A model generated the notes under the pieces. It made no database searches. It had not been told where the DNA came from and worked only from the letters and a program-made list of their open reading frames with translations. From Spirochaetaceae bacterium (lineage in GTDB: Bacteria > Spirochaetota > Spirochaetia > PWKH01), in the NCBI GenBank assembly GCA_003559765.1, contig PWKH01000087.1, positions 1 to 33,781 on the forward strand: a DNA stretch of 33,781 nt. The letters are read 5' to 3'. Shown here piece by piece: positions 8,241 to 16,213 of this stretch. The position numbers were made by a program, and so were the translations under genes. Each line of letters starts with the position of its first letter. The stretch's first letter is position 1.

Positions 8241-8259
8241 TCTTTACCAATTATTTACC
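8241..8259 (+). promoter_or_regulatory. Putative response-regulator operator (copy 2)
   Basis: TCTTTACCAATTATTTACC holds two exact TTTACC half-sites with 11-bp period, immediately after the kinase stop and 65 bases before the exported-protein ATG at 8325. It shares 14 of 19 positions with the repeat at 4647-4665. A -10-like TATCTT lies at 8302-8307. Confidence 0.5.
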
Positions 8260-8324
8260 GGCACCACATGGAAACTCCATATCCCGATGATACGGTAAGA
8301 CTATCTTAGACAAAGGAGCAGACA

Positions 8325-8867
8325 ATGAAACTTGTAATGCTGGTAGTTGGATTGATTCTCACCCTGGGGGTATCGGCTCAGGGAGTCACGGAAACAGAGC
8401 AGGACCTCAGACCTGCTGCAGCGGAGACTGCCCCAGGCGGTCCGGAAAACCCCGATGATCCCCTCGGGAGGGAAGTGGCCGCATTCGGTACGCTGAAAAC
8501 CCTGGACGGAACCCTGCAGTATTTCCATGACGAGTGGCATCTTGAAGCAGACTCGGTGATGTATGAACTCCATATGGGACCGACAGGGCACGACAGTGAA
8601 GAACTCTTTCCTCAGGGAGCGGCAGCGGTCGTCAGAGGGTTCGTCTTCAGCGATCATATATCGCCGATTTCCATCAGCACAGCTGAACTGGAAGTGCAGT
8701 ACTGGACCGAAGAGCGTCATTCGGTATGGGCCGGAAGCGGTGAAGGCGCGATGCGCCGAACAGACGGACAGCAGCCTGAAGACGGCATCCAGCGGGTGAG
8801 CGAACAGGGAGAGCGGGGGGAAGCGATTCCCATGCAGCAGAGACTGCTGATGCGTCAGGCACCGTAA
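8325..8867 (+). CDS. Small exported protein with OB-like core, function unknown
   Basis: A 180-aa protein. Residues 1 to about 19 form a signal peptide (MKLVMLVVGLILTLGVSAQG). The mature core, about residues 48-125, alternates strands as in GTLKTLDGTLQYF...WHLEADSVMYELHMGP...GAAAVVRGFVFSD. This reads like a small OB-type barrel resembling periplasmic modules of the 'ELHLGP' type, but I cannot name a family. The tail from about 135 is Gln/Glu/Arg-rich and probably disordered. The start is fixed by AAGGAG 7 nt upstream. It is the last gene of the redox/two-component cluster, has its own predicted operator, and ends at a terminator. Confidence 0.68.
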   Translation: MKLVMLVVGLILTLGVSAQGVTETEQDLRPAAAETAPGGPENPDDPLGREVAAFGTLKTLDGTLQYFHDEWHLEADSVMYELHMGPTGHDSEELFPQGAAAVVRGFVFSDHISPISISTAELEVQYWTEERHSVWAGSGEGAMRRTDGQQPEDGIQRVSEQGERGEAIPMQQRLLMRQAP

Positions 8868-8881
8868 CAGCAGCCCGGCAG

Positions 8882-8908
8882 AGCCGGCAGGTGCTACTGC
8901 CGGCTTTC
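8882..8908 (+). terminator. Terminator closing the redox/two-component cluster
   Basis: A perfect 9-bp stem AGCCGGCAG / CTGCCGGCT with a 6-nt loop is followed by TTT. It overlaps the last codons of the convergent plsC gene, whose stop lies in the loop. Confidence 0.6.
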
Positions 8909-9640
8909 CTGGGAAATCTGAGCGCCGGCAATGATGTCCTGAAGTTTTTTGGGAAGTTCATGCTTCTGCTCTTCAGTCAGCCCGGCAGTATCAACGGCCG
9001 GATGCACGGTCATATAAATATCCGTAGCCTTCACCCGGTGATCCTCCTCCCATAGACGGTAGGTGTTCTGAATGGTCACCGGTATAATGGTTGCCTTGGA
9101 CCGGGTAGCCAGTTTCAGGCTCCCCTCCTTGAACCGGTTTATGGTATTGGACCTGCTTCGCGTACCCTCCGGGAACATAATCAAGGGGGTTCCCGATTCG
9201 ATCCGCTTCACCCCGTCCAAAATCATTTTCACAGAGGACCGGGCGCTCCCCCGTTTTATGGTCACGCATCCCATGGAATCCATCCACTGTCTGAGCAGCG
9301 GCACTTTCCGCAGTTCCTCCTTAGCAATAAACCCTGCCCATATCGGGAAATGCCCCACCAGCAGAGGAATATCCATATAGCTTTGATGATTGGAAATCAC
9401 GCAGATCCGCCCCGCTTCCCGGGGAAGGTGCTCAAGTCCGGTCATATGCACCCTCCCCCGCAGAGCGGATATAATTCCTCGGGAAAGAAACCGTCCGTTC
9501 TTCCTCAGCACCCGCTCAGCCTGCTCGCGCAGACCGATCAGTCTGAGCAGCCCGTAGGACACAAGCCCAGTCAGAGAAACAGCAACAAAAAGTACGGCGA
9601 GATACAGCAGCACAAGCACCGTGCCGATTAATCGGACCAT
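8894..9640 (-). CDS. plsC: 1-acyl-sn-glycerol-3-phosphate acyltransferase
   Basis: This 248-aa membrane-bound enzyme acylates lysophosphatidate to phosphatidate in phospholipid synthesis. The N-terminal 35 residues are a hydrophobic anchor. The catalytic HxxxxD motif is NHQSYMD (His85, Asp90), and the second signature FPEGTRSRS (EGTR 158-161) binds the glycerophosphate. The length is typical. It is the last gene of the minus-strand run beginning near 20214, 58 nt after the helicase gene, and converges on the 8325 gene. Confidence 0.9.
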   Translation of the reverse strand: MVRLIGTVLVLLYLAVLFVAVSLTGLVSYGLLRLIGLREQAERVLRKNGRFLSRGIISALRGRVHMTGLEHLPREAGRICVISNHQSYMDIPLLVGHFPIWAGFIAKEELRKVPLLRQWMDSMGCVTIKRGSARSSVKMILDGVKRIESGTPLIMFPEGTRSRSNTINRFKEGSLKLATRSKATIIPVTIQNTYRLWEEDHRVKATDIYMTVHPAVDTAGLTEEQKHELPKKLQDIIAGAQISQESRQ

Positions 9641-9698
9641 CTGTCAACTCACTTTACACGTATTATCCTGAAGCCGAAGGCGCAGAATCCGCCGCGGC

Positions 9699-11345
9699 TC
9701 AGCTGTCTTTTCCCAGCAGCCGTCCCAGCAGTCCCCGCTTCCGTTTCTGCTTCGGTTTTTCCTTCCGGGGAGCAGCAGGCTGCTGTTTGCGCTGCGGGGG
9801 TTTATTCTCAGGAGCCTGCTGTTTCGGCTGCTCCTTGGATTTCTGTTCCATGGATGCGCCGTACTTCTGCTTGTAGTAGGCTATCCGCTCTTCAAGAGGA
9901 AGCCCCTGAATATCCCGGACCTCCTGGGGCTTCAGTCCCTCCTTCCTTTCTGCCTGGGGCTTCCTCCCCTTCGGACGGGACGCAGCTGCCGCGGGATCCC
10001 GTTTCGGCTTAGGTTTCGGTTTTGGTTTCCCAGCAGGCTCATTCTGTATTTCCTGAGACTTCTGCTGCTCCCGGGGTTTCCGCCTGTCCCCTCCCCGCTC
10101 AGGTTTTCCGTCCTTCCGACGGCGTGAACCGCCGCCTCTGCCGGGTTTCCGAGGTTCCTGTTTGGCACGGTATTTCAGGTCTCCGGCGGGCACGTCGGCA
10201 CTCTTGTCAACAACCCGGTCCAGGTCTTCGCACCACTCAACGGAAATCTTCATGCCGATAAAGTTCTCGATTGCCTCAACCCCGTAGACAAACTGCTCGC
10301 AGGCAAAGGAAACCGCCGCTCCGCTCTTCCCTGCCCTGGCGGTACGGCCGATGCGGTGGACGTAGCTTTCGTAGTCTTCAGGAATGTCGTAATTGACCAC
10401 CAGGGACAAGTCGTTGATATGCAGCCCCCTGGCGGCTACGTCCGTTGCTACCAGATACCGGAGGCTTCCCTCCTTCATGGTGTCGATGATCTTCAGCCGC
10501 TTGCGCTGGGGAAGATCCCCCATGAGAAACTGGGAATGGTATCCGTTGAGCTGCAGCCGTTTGGATACCTCAACCGCCCTATGGCGGGTATTGGTGAAGA
10601 TCAGCGCGGTTGCCGGATCTTTGGTCCGAAGGATATGCAGCAGCAGCTTGAATTTCTCATGCTTGGTCACATGATACATCTCCTGCTTGATGTCCTCAAC
10701 GGTGATGTTCTCGGGAGTAATCTCCACGGTAGCAGGATCATTCATGAACTCCCATGCCAGATGGCGGACCCGGGTGGTAAGGGTGGCGCTGAAGAGCATG
10801 GTCTGCCGCTCGGTCTTGCTGCGCATTTTGCTGAGCATCTTCTTGATGTCGGGATAAAACCCCATGTCAAAGAGGCGGTCGGCCTCATCAATGACTACGA
10901 TATCAAGGGAGCGGAAATCAATCTTATTGGAGCTCTGGAAATCTATCAGCCTTCCCGGTGTTCCGATAAACAGATCAACCCCGGCATTGACCGCCTTGTC
11001 CTGGCGGTGATACCCCATGCCTCCGAAAAACGTGGCTATCCGGATCTCCGGAATACCGGCGGCAAGGAGCTTTGCATCATCCTCTATCTGATCTGCCAGT
11101 TCCCTGGTGGGAACGATGATCAGTGCCTTTACATTGCCCGATCGCCTCACATACTGGTCAAGGATGGTTATGAGAAATGCCGCCGTCTTCCCGCTTCCCG
11201 TCTGGGACTGTACCAGTATATCCTTCCCCTTCAGGGAATGGGCGAACACCTGTTCCTGCACCGGCATGGCGGTCTCAAACTGAGCCTCCCGAATACCGTC
11301 TAACACTCGCTGGTGGATATCAAATTCTGTAAACTTCATTTGCAT
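9699..11345 (-). CDS. DEAD-box ATP-dependent RNA helicase with long basic tail
   Basis: This protein unwinds RNA duplexes in ribosome assembly or mRNA turnover. All core motifs are present: FTEFDIHQ and the Q-motif (PVQEQ), SQTGSGKT, PTRELADQ, GTPGRLID, IDEADRLFDMGF, SAT and HRIGRTARAGKSG, making two RecA domains over about 370 residues. The remaining 150 or so residues are a low-complexity, strongly basic tail (PKPKPKPK, RKPGRGGG, ending KRKRGLLGRLLGKDS), typical of RhlE/CsdA-like RNA-binding extensions. The ORF track starts at a TTG (11369). I prefer the ATG at 11345, 4 nt after GAGAAG; an ATG at 11339 is also possible. It follows the aminotransferase gene closely on the same strand. Confidence 0.92.
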   Translation of the reverse strand: MQMKFTEFDIHQRVLDGIREAQFETAMPVQEQVFAHSLKGKDILVQSQTGSGKTAAFLITILDQYVRRSGNVKALIIVPTRELADQIEDDAKLLAAGIPEIRIATFFGGMGYHRQDKAVNAGVDLFIGTPGRLIDFQSSNKIDFRSLDIVVIDEADRLFDMGFYPDIKKMLSKMRSKTERQTMLFSATLTTRVRHLAWEFMNDPATVEITPENITVEDIKQEMYHVTKHEKFKLLLHILRTKDPATALIFTNTRHRAVEVSKRLQLNGYHSQFLMGDLPQRKRLKIIDTMKEGSLRYLVATDVAARGLHINDLSLVVNYDIPEDYESYVHRIGRTARAGKSGAAVSFACEQFVYGVEAIENFIGMKISVEWCEDLDRVVDKSADVPAGDLKYRAKQEPRKPGRGGGSRRRKDGKPERGGDRRKPREQQKSQEIQNEPAGKPKPKPKPKRDPAAAASRPKGRKPQAERKEGLKPQEVRDIQGLPLEERIAYYKQKYGASMEQKSKEQPKQQAPENKPPQRKQQPAAPRKEKPKQKRKRGLLGRLLGKDS

Positions 11346-11383
11346 TGTACTTCTCTTTTCTTCTCTCAATCTTGTTTCTTACG

Positions 11384-12199
11384 TTATGCCTGATTAACGT
11401 AGTCCTTTTCAAGGGTCCGAATCAGCTGATGGATACGCAAGGTCACCTGATGCTGCTTGAATATCCGTGTCTCATCCACCCTGCCCACGGGCATCGCACC
11501 CATGCTGGTGCTCGAAATAAACACCTCACTAAAGGCGCCGTCATACAGATCCTGGAGCGTAATGCACCGGTATGCGACATCAAGCCCGATTTCCCGGGCA
11601 CTTTCGATAATATGCTTCCTGGTCACCCCGGCGAGCACCCCTGAAGAGGCGGTGATCAGGGTTGATCCGGACAGTGCGAATACATTGGTCCGGGTCCCCT
11701 CAATGGTGCAGCCCCGCCGGTCCACGAAGAGCGCCTCAAAGGCCCCGCGCCGTTCAGCCTCCCGAAGGGCGACATAATTGAGCAGCAGGGAGGTTGACTT
11801 CACCTCGGGGACCACCCGTTCCCCCTCATAGGTAATTACCTTCACCCCTCGGCGGTAGTACTCAGCAGGATATGCGGGCAGATCGGTATAGAAAATAAAC
11901 AGCATCGGTGAGCTGCCGCCGATAAGCTGTACCCGCAGCGTCGCCCGGTCGATGGAGTCGGCCTTGATGAGCCGGTAGACAAACTCATAAAGCTGTCCGG
12001 CCGACCAGGTATGGGGAATCTCCAGCCGGCCGGCCGAATCCAGCAGCCGGTCGATGTGGTCCTCCAGGAACACCGCCACCGACTTGAGCACCTTTACCGA
12101 TTCATAGACGCTGAAATTAAAAAATACTTCCCTGATGCTCACGGGCACCCGGGCTTCAGACTCCGGGATTACCCTCCCGTCACGCACTGCAGATTTCAT
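11384..12199 (-). CDS. Aminotransferase class IV (PLP enzyme)
   Basis: About 271 aa from the ATG at 12199. This fold-type IV PLP enzyme family covers branched-chain and D-alanine aminotransferases and aminodeoxychorismate lyase. The PLP lysine is in PEVKSTSLLLNYVAL, and EGTRTNVFAL supplies the glutamate that contacts the pyridine ring. SSTSMGAMPVGRVD is the phosphate-side loop. Substrate cannot be fixed from these motifs; the length below 300 argues against a classical IlvE and leaves the D-amino-acid or small-substrate branches open. The ORF track uses a TTG at 12220, touching the ftsK stop. The ATG is more likely. Co-transcribed with ftsK and the helicase. Confidence 0.82.
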   Translation of the reverse strand: MKSAVRDGRVIPESEARVPVSIREVFFNFSVYESVKVLKSVAVFLEDHIDRLLDSAGRLEIPHTWSAGQLYEFVYRLIKADSIDRATLRVQLIGGSSPMLFIFYTDLPAYPAEYYRRGVKVITYEGERVVPEVKSTSLLLNYVALREAERRGAFEALFVDRRGCTIEGTRTNVFALSGSTLITASSGVLAGVTRKHIIESAREIGLDVAYRCITLQDLYDGAFSEVFISSTSMGAMPVGRVDETRIFKQHQVTLRIHQLIRTLEKDYVNQA

Positions 12200-12220
12200 G
12201 TGTCCCGTCTCTCCCGTCAA

Positions 12221-14638
12221 TCAGCTGTCTCCGAAATCATGGAATCTGAGCACTTCCCGGGGCTTGCTTCCCGCAGCCGGGCCGACCACCCCCATCTCTT
12301 CCATGGTTTCTATCATCCGTGCAGCCCGGTTGTACCCGATCTTCAGCCTCCGCTGCAGCATGGACGCTGAGGCCACGGACCGCTCCTGCACAATCTGCAT
12401 GGCCTGTGTCATTAAAGGATCGTTCTCATGCCCCTCACCGTCAAAATCGTCTGCATCCGGGTCTTCGTCATCCAGGAAATAGGATTCATCCAGGTAGTCG
12501 GGTTCACCGTTTTCCTTCACATGACCGACGATCCGCTCAACCTCCTCCTCCGACAGAAAGGCGCCCTGAATCCTGGTCGGATAGGCCTCCCAGGAGGAGA
12601 GAAAAAGCATGTCCCCTTTCCCCAGAAGCTTCTCGGCCCCCGGCATGTCGATTATGATGCGCGAATCCGTATTGCTGACCACCATGAAGGCGATCCGGGA
12701 GGGAATATTGGCTTTGATCAGACCGGTGATCACATTGGTGGAAGGCCGCTGGGTGGCCAGCACCAGATGAATTCCCACTGCCCTGGCCATGGCCGCCAGC
12801 CGGGCAAGATACTGCTCCAGTTCCTTTCCGATGGTGCTCATGAGATCGGCAAACTCGTCAATCACCAATACAATATAGGGAAGATGTTCGGCGGTAGTAT
12901 CCCGGGTCTGTATCTTCATATTGTAGGAACTGATATCCCGGACCCCCAATGCATCCAGCAGATTGTACCGCCGTTCCATCTCGTAGATGCAGTACTGCAG
13001 TGCCTTGAGGGTCTTCTTCGCATCGCTGATCACCGGGGTGAGCAGATGGGGAATATCGTTATACAGCTTCAGTTCCACAATCTTGGGATCAATCAGCATC
13101 AGCCGAACATCCTTGGGAGAACGGCGGTAGAGGATGGAACAGATCAGTGCATTCACGCATACCGATTTTCCGGAACCGGTGGCCCCTGCAATCAGCAGGT
13201 GGGGAGTTCGCACCAGATCAATCAGCTTCAGTTCCCCCATGATATCCTTCCCCAGGGCCATGGGAATTTTCAGCTGTCCCTGCCGGTCGGCTTCTTCAAT
13301 CATTGCCTTGAATGAGACAATCGTCCGCTTTCGGTTGGGAACTTCGATGCCCACCGCCTGTTTCCCCGGAATGGGAGCAACGATCCGCACCCGGGAGGCC
13401 GCCAGCTGCAGGGCGATATTGTCCGAGAGATTGGTAATCGCAGAAACCCGGACCCCCGGCGCCGGCAGGATTTCAAACATCGTCACCACCGGACCCTTTT
13501 TAACTCCAGTCAGTTCCGCTTCAATACCGAATTCAGAAAAGGTCCGCATCAGCGCCTCGGAGGCCGCCCTGGTATAGGCGTCGTCCTCATCGGTGAGATC
13601 CGGATAGGTTGCCAGGATATCCTCAGGAGGCGGCCGGTAGTCCCCCCGGGGCCTGCCCGAAGATTTTTTCCTGGTCAAAGGAGCTGTCTCCGCCTCCCGG
13701 CGGGCCCAGTCCTGCTCTGCCGGGTCTCTGTTCTCCTCCTCCGGCTCCACCAGGTTCTGAAACTTCGGATCCTCCGGAGGAAGGGTCGGGGTCACGGTAT
13801 TTTTCAGATCGACCTCTTCGCGGGTGAGCACTCCCCCGGAGTAGTCCCGCTCCAGCTGCTCATCCTGCAGCTCCTCCTCGGAAGGCTCCTGCGGTGCCTG
13901 GTCCTGCTCATCCTTATCATCCGGATAAGCAGGAGCACGGTAGGGCCTGGGATGCACCCCGAAGATCGGCCGCACCGGTTCGTTCTCCCCCTGCAGAAAC
14001 TCATCCTCCCCGTCAATCGGCTGTTCCGGCTGCTCTTCATCCTCCATGGCGCTGAATATCTTACGGAAGGAGGGAAGTTCCGGAACCGCCGGAATATCGG
14101 GGAATCTCAGTGTTCCGTCTGGAGGAATCTTTACTGAGTCGATCTCGATCTGATGCCCAGAAGAAGCTCCGGCAGGCTGCTGGGACACGATGTCTCCGGT
14201 GGACTTCGACCTGATGAACGAGAAAAACAGCAGGGTAAGCTGCAGCAGCAGAATAATACCGACAATTGATGCGGCGGCACTGCGGCCGAAAAGCTGGGCT
14301 GCCCCCTGAGCCGGGGCAAATTCTCCGGAGGGATCCTGGACGGCAAGATACAGCAGTCCAGTAAGAAAGGGGATCACTGTCAGCAGCAGATGCATGAACT
14401 GACGCCGCGATTTGGTGCCCCGAACCAGCAGCACAGCGAGGAAGAGATAGAAAACGGGGATATACCAGGCGGCCGGGCCGAACAACTGGGTAAGGGTTTG
14501 GGCAAGGGGCATGAGTATCCAGGAAAGCTCCCCGGGCACACTGAGACCGTGGTTCCGGACAGCCAGGGACCCCCCTGAACCGATACTGATCATGCATGCA
14601 GCGAATGCTGCAGCTGTTCTCATAATGTTTGCGCCCAA
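12221..14638 (-). CDS. ftsK: DNA translocase FtsK/SpoIIIE
   Basis: A hexameric septal DNA pump that clears chromosome termini during division. The N-terminal 155 or so residues hold about four membrane helices. A Glu/Pro/Asp-rich linker follows (about 200-330). The alpha/beta motor has Walker A GATGSGKS near residue 485 and Walker B IVLVIDEFADLM. The C-terminal gamma winged helix (DPLMTQAMQIV...NRAARMIETMEEMGVVG) reads polar DNA motifs. The ORF track starts at a TTG 12 codons earlier. I choose the TTG at 14638 because AGGAG lies 7 nt upstream; the first ATG (14623) is too far from that site. The protein is then 805 aa. It follows uppP by about 70 nt. Confidence 0.93.
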   Translation of the reverse strand: MGANIMRTAAAFAACMISIGSGGSLAVRNHGLSVPGELSWILMPLAQTLTQLFGPAAWYIPVFYLFLAVLLVRGTKSRRQFMHLLLTVIPFLTGLLYLAVQDPSGEFAPAQGAAQLFGRSAAASIVGIILLLQLTLLFFSFIRSKSTGDIVSQQPAGASSGHQIEIDSVKIPPDGTLRFPDIPAVPELPSFRKIFSAMEDEEQPEQPIDGEDEFLQGENEPVRPIFGVHPRPYRAPAYPDDKDEQDQAPQEPSEEELQDEQLERDYSGGVLTREEVDLKNTVTPTLPPEDPKFQNLVEPEEENRDPAEQDWARREAETAPLTRKKSSGRPRGDYRPPPEDILATYPDLTDEDDAYTRAASEALMRTFSEFGIEAELTGVKKGPVVTMFEILPAPGVRVSAITNLSDNIALQLAASRVRIVAPIPGKQAVGIEVPNRKRTIVSFKAMIEEADRQGQLKIPMALGKDIMGELKLIDLVRTPHLLIAGATGSGKSVCVNALICSILYRRSPKDVRLMLIDPKIVELKLYNDIPHLLTPVISDAKKTLKALQYCIYEMERRYNLLDALGVRDISSYNMKIQTRDTTAEHLPYIVLVIDEFADLMSTIGKELEQYLARLAAMARAVGIHLVLATQRPSTNVITGLIKANIPSRIAFMVVSNTDSRIIIDMPGAEKLLGKGDMLFLSSWEAYPTRIQGAFLSEEEVERIVGHVKENGEPDYLDESYFLDDEDPDADDFDGEGHENDPLMTQAMQIVQERSVASASMLQRRLKIGYNRAARMIETMEEMGVVGPAAGSKPREVLRFHDFGDS

Positions 14639-14710
14639 TACCGTACTCCTCTGCTGATAAATCCAATTGTGCAATAAAATACCAAGAAATACAACAGTGC
14701 AGTCATGCTG

Positions 14711-15517
14711 TCAGCGAAACAGCAGGCCGTACAGCCCCAGGGGAATCAGGTAGAAACAGAATAGATAAAGCTTCCCTCCCCGGATGAGGTACAGCAGCAG
14801 CTTCAGGGATGCAAATCCCGAGACCAGGGCCGCAATGAATCCCGCAGCCAGCGCTTCTGCCGATACCGCTGCGGTGATCGTCTCCGCTGCAGCCAGCTCA
14901 AGTATCAGTGCGCCAATTATCGCCGGAATGGATATAAGAAACGATATTTCCCCAGCCCGCCTGCGGTCGGCTCCGCTTACCAGGGCTGTCGAAATGGTGA
15001 TCCCCGAACGGGAAATTCCCGGAAGGGTGCCCAGCCCCTGACTGATCCCCAGCACGGCGCTTTTTACCGGAGAAAGATGGATGCTTCCGACCGGCCGCTG
15101 GAATACCCGTCCGATGATCAGGATGGCCGAGGTGACTAAAAAGAGCGCATAGACCCCAGTTATCGGCATAGCAGGCTGCACCCGGGAAACTGCAAGGCCT
15201 ACCGCACCGGTGAATACGGTTGCAATGACGATCATCCTTACGGTCCGCATATGGGACCGGTGGATATCCTCCTCCCCGAGGGGAACGGATTTTGAAACAG
15301 CCTGGTACAGCGCCCGGATCAGCTCCCAGATGCGGCGGCGGAATACAAAACAGACGGCAATGAGGGTGGCGATATGGAGCAGCACGTCATAGAGCAGCGG
15401 TATTCCGTCAATCTGAAGCACATCCCGGAATACCGCCAGATGCCCGGAACTTGAAACGGGAAGAAACTCTGTTACCCCCTGCACGAGGCCGAGAATAAGC
15501 GACTGCAGTACACTCAT
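14711..15517 (-). CDS. uppP: Undecaprenyl-diphosphatase
   Basis: This 268-aa multi-pass membrane enzyme (BacA family) recycles the lipid carrier for peptidoglycan synthesis by removing a phosphate from undecaprenyl pyrophosphate. The two signatures are intact: GVTEFLPVSSSGHL near the N-terminus and GTLPGISRSG in the middle. Seven or so hydrophobic segments alternate with short loops. The start ATG has no Shine-Dalgarno sequence but has a TATCAT 6 nt upstream and TTGCGC 17 bp before that, so a leaderless message is predicted, separate from the rsmG transcript. Confidence 0.94.
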   Translation of the reverse strand: MSVLQSLILGLVQGVTEFLPVSSSGHLAVFRDVLQIDGIPLLYDVLLHIATLIAVCFVFRRRIWELIRALYQAVSKSVPLGEEDIHRSHMRTVRMIVIATVFTGAVGLAVSRVQPAMPITGVYALFLVTSAILIIGRVFQRPVGSIHLSPVKSAVLGISQGLGTLPGISRSGITISTALVSGADRRRAGEISFLISIPAIIGALILELAAAETITAAVSAEALAAGFIAALVSGFASLKLLLYLIRGGKLYLFCFYLIPLGLYGLLFR

Positions 15518-15523
15518 TGCAGT

Positions 15524-15552
15524 ATGATAATCAAATCCCGCCTTCAGCGCAA
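15524..15552 (-). promoter_or_regulatory. Leaderless-type promoter of uppP
   Basis: On the minus strand TTGCGC (15552-15547), a 17-bp spacer and TATCAT (15529-15524) end 6 nt before the uppP ATG, placing the transcript start at or next to the start codon. No Shine-Dalgarno sequence is present. Confidence 0.5.
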
Positions 15553-15563
15553 GGAAAAAATGT

Positions 15564-16208
15564 TTAGCCGCTGATGAGCACCAGCTGCCGGCGGTATCCG
15601 TCCATCAGGGGATTGGTGATGTCGGCAGTCCGCACCGTAAGCTCCGGTCTTTCAGCAGTCAGTTCGGTAATCTCCTCTGCAACCCGCCGGTCAGTGCCCT
15701 TGTAAGCGGCGATCACCCCGTGTTTCTTCAGCAGGGGAGCAAGCATCGGATAGATCTCCCTGAGGCGTGCAACGGCCCGGAAGGTGACTGCATCGCAGGT
15801 AAAGCCTGCCTGCCGGAGGTCCCCTTCAAAGACCGACACCCTGGGGTGCAGCCCCGCCGCAGCCGCGGCATTCCTGAGAAAACCCGAGCGTTTGCCCGAG
15901 CGCTCAATGAGCACCATCCTGATTCCGGGAAGCATGACCGCCAGCGGGATGCCGGGGACACCGTTGCCGGATCCTGCATCGGCCATACTGCTCCCCCGGG
16001 GAAGAAGCCGCTGCAGCACCGGAACTGCCGCCAGCGCATCCATGATATGACGGACGACAAACTCCTCCCCGGCCGCCCGCACCAGATTGTACCGGGGATT
16101 CCACAAATCAATTTCCCGGCAGTAGGCATTCAGCTGCTCAAGCTGTTCGGTGCTCCAGGTCAGTCCGAGGGTGTTAAGCCCGGAGGCAAGATATCCGGAA
16201 TAATCCAT
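15564..16208 (-). CDS. rsmG: 16S rRNA (guanine-N7)-methyltransferase RsmG
   Basis: A 214-aa SAM-dependent methyltransferase (GidB) that modifies G527 of 16S rRNA; its loss elsewhere gives low-level streptomycin resistance. The family hallmarks are EIDLWNPRYNLVR near the N-terminus, the SAM site MADAGSGNGVPGIPLAV, IRMVLIERSGKRSGFLRNA, and TFRAVARLREIYPML. The ATG is 5 nt after the mnmG stop, giving the conserved mnmE-mnmG-rsmG order. The parA/parB genes that often follow are absent; uppP comes next. Confidence 0.93.
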   Translation of the reverse strand: MDYSGYLASGLNTLGLTWSTEQLEQLNAYCREIDLWNPRYNLVRAAGEEFVVRHIMDALAAVPVLQRLLPRGSSMADAGSGNGVPGIPLAVMLPGIRMVLIERSGKRSGFLRNAAAAAGLHPRVSVFEGDLRQAGFTCDAVTFRAVARLREIYPMLAPLLKKHGVIAAYKGTDRRVAEEITELTAERPELTVRTADITNPLMDGYRRQLVLISG

Positions 16209-16213
16209 ACCGG

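Noticed and set aside
9652-9667. A TTTACAC...ATTATCC stretch upstream of plsC resembling the two-component operator
   Set aside because: Only one half-site fits the TTyACC pattern, and the second is missing at the 11-bp position.
10356-11303. A 315-aa plus-strand ORF
   Set aside because: Antisense to the catalytic core of the DEAD-box helicase.
12428-13315. A 295-aa plus-strand ORF
   Set aside because: Antisense to the motor domain of ftsK.
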